Shown here one piece after another: positions 8,903-20,900 of a DNA stretch of 32,009 bases. Below the pieces are notes generated by a model that did not search any database, was not told the origin of the DNA, and was given only the letters and a program-made list of their open reading frames with translations. The position numbers and the translations under genes are program-made. How positions within the stretch are numbered: the first letter of the stretch is position 1; each line of letters begins with the position of its first letter. The stretch comes from Coriobacteriales bacterium (GTDB lineage: Bacteria > Actinomycetota > Coriobacteriia > Coriobacteriales > UBA8131): NCBI GenBank assembly GCA_031264075.1, contig JAISEO010000090.1, positions 1 to 32,009 on the forward strand. Reading direction: 5' to 3'.

Positions 8903-11900
8903 TCACGCACTCCCACCTTCACGCTGCCTCTTGCGTGCGAATATCACAAAGGCGGCAATCGCCGCGCCCGCGATGAGGAGCGCCAGTGGCACGACGACGA
9001 GCAGAAACGCGGTGGTGTCCTCCTGCACCTGACCCGTGTTTGCCGTGTCGTCCTCAGCTTCGGGCGTGTTGGCCACACTGTCGCGTAGCGCGGGGCCTGC
9101 GTTCTGCTCGCTCGCCGCCGAGGCGGAGGCTTGGGAGTCAGGCTCTACAGCAGCGCTCTCGGTGGTCGTGGCCGCCGTGTCAGCCGCTGCCGCCGTGCCA
9201 GTATCTACCGGAGCCGGGATGTTCTCGGGAGCGGGGCCCGCATCCCCTGTTACGGGTGTTCTCGCTACGGCAAAGCTCGCGTTGCCGCTTCCCGCCCGAT
9301 AGCCGTCGTCAAAGTGCGCAGCCACGTTGAAGTTGCCGTTGTCGAGGCTGTCTACAAAGGCAGGGCTCAGCTCCACGATGACACTGCCGCTGCGAACGGT
9401 GCCGATGCTGCTTCCCCTCAGGCTGAGACTGCGACTACCGTCTGCGGCGGGTATGCCGAGTGTCGTATCCTCATCGTTGAAGGTGACACGCGTCAGCGTT
9501 TCGTGCTCCCCCTTGATACGGATGGTAACACCGATGCCGGTCTGGTTGATGCCTCCCTCAGCAGAGTTGGAGAGCAGCGGGTGGTCGTGGGCGAGTGCCG
9601 CGCCTGCCGCCTGGAGTTCGGCGAGGAGTGCCTCTGCCGCGCCCTCGGAGAGTGGCGGAGCTGCGGGATCCAGGGCAAGCTCCACGGCGGCCTGCGCCGT
9701 ATAGAAGCGCTTGAGGTCCCATTCCGGATAGTTCTCCGCGCCGAGTTCTACCCTGGGCCGTATGGTGTTCGTAGCGGCGAGTTCTTCTGTCCCCAGAGCC
9801 TGGGTCACCTCTCTGCTTGCCGTGACCGCCAGCTTCGCCAGCACACGCGACGCGCTGTAGTCCTGCCCGTAGAGGGAATCGTCAGGGGTAAACAGCGCCC
9901 AGGCGTAGTAGACGCCGTCCCTGCTGACGTCATAGGGCTTGCCAAAGCCGTCGGTGCTCGTGGCGTGTCCCGTGCTCACGCCGGGGACGCAGGACACGGG
10001 GTCTGCCTCCTCCCAGACGAAGCTGCCGGTGAGGGGGCCGTCTTCCACATCCACACCGAGGGGTGCTCCGTGCGGCGTGGAGTTGCTGAGCGACTCACCA
10101 AAGCGCAGCGCGCTTGCCACGATAATCCCCTCTGTCCACACGGGCTCGGCCGGACTGATGTCTGCAAATGCCTGTGCGGGCGGTGCGAGGGAGTAATTGT
10201 GGGCATGGGCGCCGGTGAGCGCAAAGCCCTGGAAGGTGACGGGCTTGGCCTCTTCCGCGTGCGCGTCGGTAAAGCTGGCCGAGGCAGCTGCTGTATCGAG
10301 CGCGACGCTGTCGGTTGCGTGTATGCCCTTGAGGAGGGCGTCCTCGGCGTTGAAGTCTGCCTCGGTGTTTCCGTCGTAGACCTTGCTCTCTGCCCTGATG
10401 CCGGAGACGGTGAGCTCACGTTGCGTGATATCCGCGGTGACCACCGTGGGCGTGTCGTCTTCTGGCCTCAGCCTGGGCTGGTCGTCGGTGAGGAGGTAGT
10501 GAGGAGCCTTGGTACCTGAGAGCGCAAAACCCGAGAAGCTGACGGGCTTGGCTGTGCCTACCTCTGTTGCCAGCACCTCGCCTGCGTCCACAAAGACCGC
10601 ACTGCCCACACTGATGCCGAGCGAGCCGCCGTCACCTGGTACCAGGCCTGCCACCGTATAGCTGCCATTGAGCGGCGCTGTGTCGGTGCCGTCATAGACG
10701 CGAGTGTCGGGAGCAGCTTCCCTGGGCGTGTAGGTGAGCTCGACGGGCCGCCTCTCCACGCTGAGACTGATGCGGACATCGTCGCCTCTGCGGGCATTGT
10801 AGTTGGGGCTTTCTGCACGCTCAAGGTAGAGGTTCGTAGAACCGGTGGCAAGGATGGTGACCGTGCCGTCTGCGCTCACCTCGGCCACAGAGCTGTTCGC
10901 GCTCCGCCATTCCCAGGTTCCGGTGCCGGAGCCACCGAGGGGATAGAGCTTGAAGGGCGCGTCGCCATAGGTTTTGGTAAGCAAGCTGGCAGCCGTGCCG
11001 CCCTCCGTGAGACTGATAGCGAGCGGATCCTGCTCTGCCTTTGCTATGCTGTAGGGGGAGAGGGTACCCTCTGAGGTTGTGTAGTCGGCATCTCCCGAGT
11101 AGACAGCACGCAGCATGTGGGTACCTGCACCGAGGGAGGTGGTCTGAAGTACTGCTCTGTCAAAGGGGTCGTCTTCTACCTTCTCCTCGCCGAGGAGCGT
11201 GGTGCCGTCCCCTCCGCCGTAGAAGGTAACTGTGCCTTTGGGGGCTGGGGTGCTGTCGGGGCTTGGAGAGGTAACGATTCTCGCTGTGAGCTTGACAGGC
11301 GTGCTGTAAGAAGCGCCTTGGGCAGGCTCTACGCTGAGGGAGACCTTGGTTCCCGCCTTTTCTATAGCGAGTTCTATGAGTGTCTGGGCCGGTGTATCGT
11401 TTCCTGTACCTGTGGCGCCTTCAAAACTCACACCACGAGGCGCATAGGAGACACAGAGGGTATAGGGCTCCTCGCGCGCAACGAGGGAGGACAGGTAGGT
11501 AGAGGCAGGCTTCAAGGTGAGGGTGCTCGATGCTATCGCGTAGTCTGTTCCCAGAACAAGCGGATGGTTGCCATCTGAGGTGTTCACGACGGAGGCCACG
11601 GTGTTACCGTTAAGCGTAAGTGCAGGGGCCACATCGACACCCGATTGCCCGAAGCGTATGAAAGTCGCTGTGGCACTTGCCGGTGTGCTGTCTTCGTAAT
11701 AGACGATGCCCTCGCTTCTTATGGCGGTGGTGTTACCTGCGCTGTCCGTTACGCGTACGTAGACCCTGTAGGTGCCAAAGTCAGGCAGGGTGGGGGTAGG
11801 AGAGCCCGCAGTCCATGGTTCCCATGTCTGGACCGGGTCATCTGCTGCCTCTCCTGCGTCTGCGAACAGAGGGGAGCCTTTGGGATTCTCTGCGTGGATG

Positions 11901-14900
11901 AGGTACTCGATGGTGGCCACACCTGAGCGGGTGTCTGTAGCTGAGAGGGCAAGCGTGGGAGCCGCTCCCTTGTAAAAGCGTGTGAAGCCCTCTGTGATAT
12001 CAAAGCTGTCGTAAACCTCGCCGCACACGGTCACAGAGGCCGCAGGCGCTGTGGTGTCATAGCCTATGGTGGCTTCCTGGGCCTGCTCGACATTACCAGC
12101 TTCGTCCACCGACCAGTAACGTATGGTGTGCAGTCCCTCGCTTCTCATGTCCAAGGTGAAGGGGACGGTGTATTCTGTGGAAAGGGCATCGTCGTCTATC
12201 CGGTAATAGGTCTTATCGACGATGCCGCCATCAGCGTCTCCCGCCCTCACATCAAAGTCTGTGACAGAGAGCGCTATCGTCTCACCAGCCTGTATCCACG
12301 AGCCGCTTACAGGGTTCACGGTCGTTACCGGGGCCACACCGTCGGTGTAGGTGGCGGTGAGGGTCACAGGCTCTGCGGGCATGCTGATGGTACCCGAGGC
12401 GCTCAGAGGCAGGGGTATCGCGGTGTCAACAGTCTGGGTCCAGGAGTGGAACTTCCAGCCTGCCTCAGGTGCCGCCGCCGCCAGGGCAACGGGCGCCTCT
12501 TCCGCAAAGACCCCTTTACTCGTCTGCGTGTTGGCGGGGATGCCGTAGGGGCTCTGTGCCGTGGGACGGGCAGAGCCTCCCGGGCCGCGGTCAAGCGTGA
12601 GGGCGTAGGTGGGCGTGATGCCCGTGACCTCGAAGGTGGCCTGGGCGAGCGTGTTATTGGAGAAGACTACGGCAAGCCGGTAGCTGCCGTTTGTCCGTGT
12701 CCAGTCTTCGTTCAGGGTAAAGACGAGCTGGTCGGTAAGATAAGTGGGATGGGTGGGGTCGTCTGAGAAGCGGAACTGATTAGGTCCGCCGGATGAGATC
12801 GTATAGTTTGCTGCAGCAAGTGAGATGAGGCCCGCTCCGTCTCCGGGTGAGTCAAGGTAGACCTCCCTTATCGAGACAGCGTTCCCAGAAGACCCGAGAT
12901 CGGCGCTCGTCTTGAGCGACAGTGCCGGTGCCACATACGAGGAGGCAGCAGAGAGGGCAGGAAGCACCTGGAAGCCTTCCATGTCCATGAGGTAGTTGAA
13001 GCCCGTACCGCCGTCAAGGATGTAGGTGGGGGCTGCAAGCCGCTGGCCTCTTACGATGTCGCCTGTTACGGTTACCGCATCGATGTCAAAGCTGGGGATG
13101 GACAGCCTGGCATTGCTCACAGATTTTGTGAACAGATTCTCATCCAGCGTGAAGAACACCCGCCACGTCCAAGTGTATTTTACCTGCAAGCTACCCTCGG
13201 TGCGCGGCTCGGAGTCCGCGTCCACGAGATAGATTGCGACAATGTCAAGACCTGGTATGGACAACCCGTCCTTATCGGTGAGTACGACAGGGCCTGTGTA
13301 GGGGCTCGAATCGCCGTTGTCCTGGATGCCGCCCTTTTCCGCTGTGTCTGCGAGTAGGGGATGGAAGGCAATGGGAACAGGGAGGCCCTCTGTGGCCTCT
13401 GTGGGCCGCTCCAGTGTGAACTGGATGATGTTGGAGGCGTAGTCCTCAAGCGAGGGCATGACACGGGCGCTCTCTATGGCGCGCGGCACGGTGATGGGGT
13501 ACACGGCTGAGATATAGTTGTGGCTCTGGCCGTCCACAACCTGGTCGGCGTTCTGTTTCTGGTAGGTATCAAGCTTGCCATTGAGATCGAGCCGTACGAC
13601 GACCGAGGCATTATCGCCTGTCTTGACTGCGGACGAGGCGGGTGCAATGTCTATGACGTAGTAGGTGTTGCCCGCTGTCTCGCCTGCATTGGCAAAGTCG
13701 GTGACACCCGGCTTCTTCACGACCGCGCTGTTTACCACTACCTCATCCCAGCTGAGGCCTCCCACTATGGGGTAGGCAAAGCTGAGTGTCATGGTATCGG
13801 ACACGCCGTCGCCATCCTCATCGCTGACGGCCACACCGTCGGGAGCAAACTCGGCCTTGGGGTGCACGGTGAAGATGACCGGCTGCTGTTCGGCTGGTGT
13901 CCCGTCACTGTAGCTGGTCGTTATCTCAGCCTCGTGCAGCCCGGGGGCAAGGCCAGACTGAGGTTGGATAGTCCAGGTATTTCCCGAGCCGTCAAGTGTG
14001 AACCAACTCGGCGCCGAACCTAGATTCGACCCTGTCCATGTTACGCTCGCAACGGTTCCCGCGACATGGACGGTCTGGGCTGCGAGGTCAGGGTCGGTGA
14101 GCTCGTAGCCCTGCAACTTGGCGTCAAAGCGCACCTCGGAGTAGTCATGGACGTAGAAGGCCGTGGCGGGTGAGGAGAACGAGCCTACCACACCCTCTTC
14201 TTCTGCCACTGCCGCCACGCGTATCGTGTAGCGCCCACCGCTAAGGTAGCCGCTGAGTTCGACGCTGGCGTCTGTGGTGATGTTGTCTGGGACTGGCAGC
14301 CAATCTCCATACGTAGGCTCGCCATCCTCGCCGGTCGTACCAACACGGTACTCATAGGCGGTATCCGCTGTAGCGTTGGTGACGGTGACGACGCTTGGGT
14401 CTGTGCTACTGGTCGGGTTATGTACGTTCACGGTGGGCTGTGCGGGACGCGTCGGTATCTCAAGCACCTTGGCAGCGGAGTCCACGGTGGCCGTTCCGGC
14501 CATCTTGATGATGTCTATGTCCTCGCCGAGCCAGGTGTCGTTGATGGGATAGCTGCCGCTGTCTGAGGCCTGTCGGGGGGTGTGGCCGATGCCCTCACTG
14601 GTGTTGCCGACGGAGTACCACGCAAAGGGAATAAGCCCTGCTATCGTGCGGTTGAGGTAGTCTATGTACGCATCAGGCGTGGCCTCCGGCACGGGCCGGA
14701 AGAAGGTGATGTCCTCACTGGCAGAGTCTCCCGCTATCCGGTAGGAATGGGTGAGCGTGCCCTCCTCGGCACTCCAGCTCTGCACGGTGAGGGCGCCGAC
14801 AAGCTCCGTGCCGTTGGCAAGCGGTGTGCCGGTGGCCGACTCGGGCCTGATGGGGATGAGCCAGGTGGCCGAGCTGCCATCGGGAGCGGGATCTACGGCA

Positions 14901-17900
14901 TGGGCGTAGTCGGTCTGGAAGATGGCGGCGTCAAGCTCAAAGGCCAGATTGGCACGCAGAAAACCGCGTACAGGATAGTCAAAGGTCACGAGTATGCCCG
15001 TGGAGGCGAGTGTGCCGTCCTGTCCGCCGGTCTGAACCGCGTCTACAACAGCTACGCTCACCGGTGTCATGACGTGTGTTGCCTTGTAGGCTGCCCTGTT
15101 GCCCGCCTCGTCTTCTACCACGACGTTAAACCAGTAAGAGGTGTTGGGGGCAAGTCCCTCGATGGTGAAGCTTGCAGTTTCTCCCCCGAGGTACCTCGAG
15201 CCGCCTTCGTTCACGGGCTCGCCGCCATGCTCTACGCAGTCCTTGGGGCTTTCCATGTCATCGCTTACCGAGGCATGGGCGTAGACGTAGTAGAGGAGGT
15301 CATAGCGGTCTGTGAAGGTGTTTTCGTCTGAGGCTTGGGTGCAGAGGAGCTCTATGCTCCAGGTCGGGGTCTCGCCCGAGGTATCTTCTGTGGGAGCGGA
15401 GGTCGTAAGCCTGCCGTCGTTCCCGGGCACGGGTGGTGTCGTCTCCTCGCTTACCTGCAGGGTGAGGCTTGTGAAGGCCACGTTGTAGTTGTTATCCGCT
15501 GCCTTCGTGAGCGTGAGGGTGGTGGTGCCTGCACTGACGAAGCTCACGGTGGCGTTGTCCCCGGAGGGCGTTATGGTGGCAACACCGGGGGCAGAGCTCT
15601 GCCAGGAGTAGGCGCCAGCGCCCTGACCGCCCGCAGCGGTGAGGGCAAGCGTCCGCGTCTCACGGGCCCGGGTGACCGTCGTGCCGGAGACCGTCTCGCT
15701 CTCCTCCTGTATCACGAGGCCGCTCTGACTGGCGGGGCTTACCGTGTAGGAGCCGAGGGCGCCCGAGCCTCCCGTGTAGTTGGTATCGCCCGTGTATTCG
15801 GCATGGATGGCCGGGTAATTGCCTGCGCCGAGCGTGACCGTGACGGATGCGGTGCCCGCGTCAGACAGGGCGAGAGCGCTCCCCGCAGCAAAGGGGCTTC
15901 CCGTGCCCGCGTCGGCGTAGAAGGTGACGGTGCCGGTGGGAGCAGCACCTGCGTTTGCAACGCTCGCGGTAAGCGTGACGTTGTCTGTGCCATAGGTGGC
16001 AGACGAGGCCGGTGTGGCTTTGAGCGTGACCTCCGGGCTGGCCTTGTCCACGTTGAGCGCTATCTCTGTGGTGGCCGGCGGGGTGTTGAGGTCGGCGCCT
16101 GCGCTTCCCCGGTTGTCGGGTGTGTAGGCCTCGCCCTGGGGCTTGTAGGACACGGTGAGGGTGTAGTTACCTGCGGCAAGGTTTTCCAGGTAGGCCGCCT
16201 TGAAGATGAGGGTGTCTCCTGTGTCTCCTGCGACGTTGTAGTGGGTGCCAGGCACAAGCAGGACCTCCCCGTTTCTGACCTCTGCCACCGTGTTGCCGTT
16301 AAGAGCCACGGTAGCCGGCTGGTCTACGCCGGAGAGCTTCGTGTAGCTGATGTTTTCTGTGACTGCCGCGCTGTCGTGGTAGATGATGATGCCGTCCCGG
16401 TAGTAGGAGGTATTGCCGGCCCAGTCGCGCAGCTTGACGTAGAGGATGGTCTTTTCGGCAGTGGCGAGAACGAACGTGGCTTTGTCCGCCTCGGCTCCCG
16501 CAAGCCAGAAGCTGTCCGGCTTGCCCAGGAGTTCCGCGAGGCTCAGTGCTTGAACGGAGCGCTGGTAGAAGACCCGCTCCATGCCGTCACCGCCCTCGTC
16601 GGTGGCCTGAACCGCCACAGAAACCGTGCCCTTGAAGAAGAGCTGGCCGAAGGGATCTTCGATGGTGCCGTCCTCTGAGCTGCCGCCGAGGAAGCCCATT
16701 GCGCCTCTCGGGTCGTAGTTGATGGTGGCCTCAGGGGCTACGCCGTCGCGGTAGACCTCGATGCTCGTGCTGTGGGGCGTGAACCCTCCGTTGTCCACCT
16801 GATAGCCTGCCCAGTCTGCGACCGACACCGTAACCGTGCCGCCCTGCACACCGGATACGGCAAGGGAGTAGTCCTGCCCACTGCCGGAAAGCTCGCCCTT
16901 CACCGCACTGCCCGTGCCATTCGTGAGGGTGATGCTGTCTGCGCTGAGGTCGGCGACTTCCTCGTCGAAGCTGAGACTCAGGTCCGTCGTGGTCTTGACG
17001 TTGGGACTGCCTCCCGTGCCGCCTGCCTGCGCCGCGGTGAAGGACACCATGCGTGTGGCGTAGACGTCAAGCGCGTAGTAGACAGCGGTGGTGTTGTCTT
17101 CTGCGGAGGTGGTACGCAGGTACAGGCGTGTGGGCCTGGCTCCCCAGGCTATGGTCTGGGTGTCGGAAAGCTCTGTGCTGAAGCCAGCGTTCGTGTAGAG
17201 TCTGGCTGCGGCAGTGCCGCCCGCTGTGCTCTGGCCCGCAAGCGTGAGGTCACCGAGGGCAAGCGTGCTCTCTCCCGGGGCAAGGTGTACGGCGAGGACC
17301 GCGGGCTCTGCGGAGGCAAGCCCCTTGGAGGCCGTGGTATCGTCTGCGCTCAGGGTGGCGGCGTGGCCGTTGGTCGCAACAGCGCTCACCGTGGGGCGCA
17401 CTATCCATTTTGCGTAGAAGACCTCCCCGTTCGTCGGTGCCGCGTTGCCGGGGGTCTGGGCCTGAGTCACGGGGCTTCCCGTAAAGCTGCCGTTGTCATA
17501 GCCTGCCGTGTCATACCAGCCCTTGAACACGTGGCTCCGGGACGTGACGGAAGCTGCCGCGGGGAGCGCAAGCGGGCTCACGTTGTAGGCGTGGTCGTAC
17601 TCGCCCGGCCGCGCGAGGTCGGTGGAGGCAATCCAGCCGGAGCCGGAGGGCAGGGCGATGTAGCTGGGGAGGGCTTTTTCGTCCGGGTCGCCTGTGAGCG
17701 CGGTCTTCGTGTGCACGGTGACCGTCGGCTTGTCCGAGCCCACCGTCACGCTCTGTATCTTCGAGGCGAAGCTCTCTCCCGGCGGTATCCTCACTTCGTA
17801 GCGCCCCGCCGTGACGTCCACGGAGCCGGAGGCCGTTCGCCAGCCATCCGTGACATTGGCGCCGTTGCGGCTGACGCGGTACTGGAAGGAGCCTGCGTAC

Positions 17901-20900
17901 TCGATACGCCCGTTGGAGGCGGTGTCGTCCGCGGCGTTTCTCGTAGTGATGCCCGTTGGGGCCGCGTCCTTACCGGCAATGACAAGCGGTGCGGAGGTGG
18001 CAGATGCCGGGTAGGTGCCGTCGGTAAGACGCGTGAGGGTGAGGGAGACAGGGCCTGCCTCAGCTGCGGCAGAGAGCGAGGCGTTGTTTGCCACGGTCGT
18101 GCCGTTCAGGGTGAGCGTGTAGTTCGCGGGGCTCACGCCACTCACAAAACTGACGGTCTCACCGGCGTAGTCCATGCGGAGCAGCGCCTGAGGTGAAGGC
18201 GTGGCAAAGGCAGTGTGCACGGTCTGGGCTATGGAGACCGCCGCGCTCTGGTTGTGGTTGTCGTCTGACCGCGCACGCACGAAGGCGCGGTAGGTACTCT
18301 GGGCGTTAAGACCCGTGAAGGTGTAGCTGGTTTCGTCTTTCTCATCTTTCCAGCTGCCGCTCGCCTCACTGAAGCTGAAATAAGCTGAAATAGGCCCTGG
18401 GGGGAAACCGCCCGTGAGCTTGATGGTGAAGCCGTCAGCGCTTATGTCGGTTACCTCCCCGGTCAGGGCGCTTATGTCCCAGTCAGCCTTTTCCACGGTG
18501 AGGTAAGCATTGGAGGTGGCGGTGTAGGGCTTGGCGTCATCACCCTCGCCCACGGTATAGTTCACCTGTATGATGGGCTGGAAGCTGCGTGCATGAAGGG
18601 GGACATAGAGAGGGTGAGGCTCGATGGTCCAGGCGGTGTTCTCACCGTAGGCTCCCACGGTCTGCGGCTCGGTTGGACCGTTCAGTATGAAGAACCCACC
18701 ATCATCGGGCAGAAGCGTAACAGCGTTTATCTCCAGAGTGACAGGCTTATCGGTGATGTTATGGATGGTGAGAGGCGTGGCTGCAAAGGTCTCGCCGTAG
18801 ACAAGCTGCCCGAGGTTCAGACTCTCCACGTAGAGCGGCGAGGATACCATGATGGAGAACGAAGCGGGGGCTTCGGCTGTGGCCGCATAGCGGATGTCGT
18901 AGTCGGCAATTCCCTCACCATAGGGAAGCGTCGCCTCGCCAGAGCTGATGTAAGCGAGGGCACGCCAGGTGTTGTCCGTATTCGTCTTATACTCGTAATC
19001 GAGCTCGTCCTCAAGCCCGGTGATGGTTATCGCCGTGCCCTCGCTTATCACCTCAGTCCCAAGGCCCGCAGGTGCTGCGGGGCGTTCACCCACGGTGGGT
19101 GTGGCCTCCCTGGAGGCAAAGCGCAGGGCGCCGGGATCGGCGGCAAGGCGCAGCCGTACCGTCCGCGGCGTTGCTTCTCTCCAGCCAAGTTCCGCAAAGG
19201 ACACCGAGGTGCCGGATTCAAGTGCCGTCCATGCCTCCGAGAAGGGCTGTAGCCACGCGAGGGCTGCAGACGAGATGAGCGTCTCCGCGGCGTAGTCGAT
19301 GCGGTAAGACTCCTCCCCAGGGGCGGCGGGGCGTGCGGGCACACTCACCGTGCGTTCGGGGCGTACGGCCGGCCCTGTGTAGGCGGTGTCTGCCGGGGCA
19401 CGGTAGGCCACCGTGAGTGCAGTGTTGCCGCTTGCCCCCAGCTCGTCGAGCGCGTCGAAGAGGCTCATGGTGGAGAAGGTCCCACCGAGCAGAGCTTCAA
19501 TCCTCGCTCCCGCTACGACACTCGCGTCATCGAGCTCGAGCCGTCCGGTGCCGGTGAAGCTGGCCCACTCGCCCTCTCCTCCGACGAGCCAGGCGCGCTG
19601 ACCCTGCCACTGCGAGTAGGCCTGGTACTCGGTGTTCGCAGGCACGGGGTCGGTACCCCCTGTTCCCGCTCCCACGGCGGAGGCGCTGTAGTCCTTGTCG
19701 AGCAGCACGTCCGGGTAGGGGTAGACGCGCACGCCGGGGAGCCAGGCGCCCTTCGCGGGGCTTGCCATGAGCTGGTAGGCGCGGGCGGAGTCAAGATTGG
19801 TGAAGGAGAGTGCGTCGCCGGTGGAAGAAGCGCTCTGCACGATGGCACCCGTGGCGGGGTCGGTAACGGCATAGGTGTAGCCTGGCTGTGCGGCCTCGGC
19901 TGCCAGGGTGATGGTCGTGCCGCCGCCATCACGAAAGACCGCCTCGGGGCTGATGTCTGTGGCCTCGGCCTCAGGGGTGGTGATCCTCAGCGCCGCGAGC
20001 GTGCCTGCCTCGTCAAAGGCGGCGTCCGCGTAGCCTATTTCCGTGTAGCCCGCGGGGCGCGCCACGAGATAGTAGCTCGTAGCGGGCCTGAGGTTCTCGA
20101 AGGCGAGATCGCCTCCCGTGCCCGGGGACCACTCCGTGCCGCCCTCAGACGCGGTGCCCGCGAGCGCGGGGGCATCGGTGAGGGGCCGGGCGTCCTCCGG
20201 ATTTTCTGTAACGGAGGCGGGGTCCTCCGCGAGCAGGGCGTACTGCACGGCGGCGTTGGTGTTGAGGAGGGTGAGGCGCACCTGTCGCGCGCCCTCACCG
20301 TAGAGCTCCATGCTGTAGGAGGGCAGCGCGGCGTCCGCGCCGCCGGAGGCCGGCACGAGCTTGGCGTCACGGTAGTAGCCGTTGTCGAGCACGGCGCCGG
20401 GGCTCATGTTGGTGCGGAGCCCTTCGTTGATGGCGCCCTCAGGGATGCCGATGATGCGGTAGGTCTTACCCGGGGTGAGGTCGTGGAAGCTGAGGATGCC
20501 GGTGTCGGTGAAGGGCGTGCCCTCGCCGTAGCTGGAGTACCAGCCGCCCGAGCCGAGGCCCGCTGTGGGACTGACGGCCACCGGGGAGAACCCGCTGCCC
20601 GCACCATCTGCGTCGTAGGTGGCGGCAAGGCCCGTGAGTTCATTGACCGACGAGCCGCGTACCTCGGCGAGGGCGTAGGCGAAGCCTGCCTTGGTGGTGG
20701 TGGAGATCGAGTTTTCGCCGGTGTAGGTGGCTTCCTGCTGAGGCTCAAGCTCGGTGCCTGAGGCGAAGGTGATATTGTCGAGGATGTTGCCGCTGGCACC
20801 ACCTGCCGGTGATGACACGGAAATGAAGCCGAACACCGTTGTGCCCTGACCCGCAGGCACAGTGTAGGAACCTGTCCGATGTACGAAATTGCTATCCCTT

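Noticed and set aside
9131-10519. 462-aa + strand ORF antisense to the giant gene
   Set aside because: Shadow ORF with no domain-like features; the minus strand carries the MBG repeats and TM anchor.
10155-10760. CRISPR-like or tandem DNA repeats in the giant gene
   Set aside because: Repeats are diverged protein domains; no regularly spaced identical DNA repeats or cas genes are present.
15335-18196. Long + strand ORFs (447 and 474 aa) antisense to the giant gene
   Set aside because: Gly/Arg/Val-rich translations typical of antisense shadow frames; no recognisable domain.
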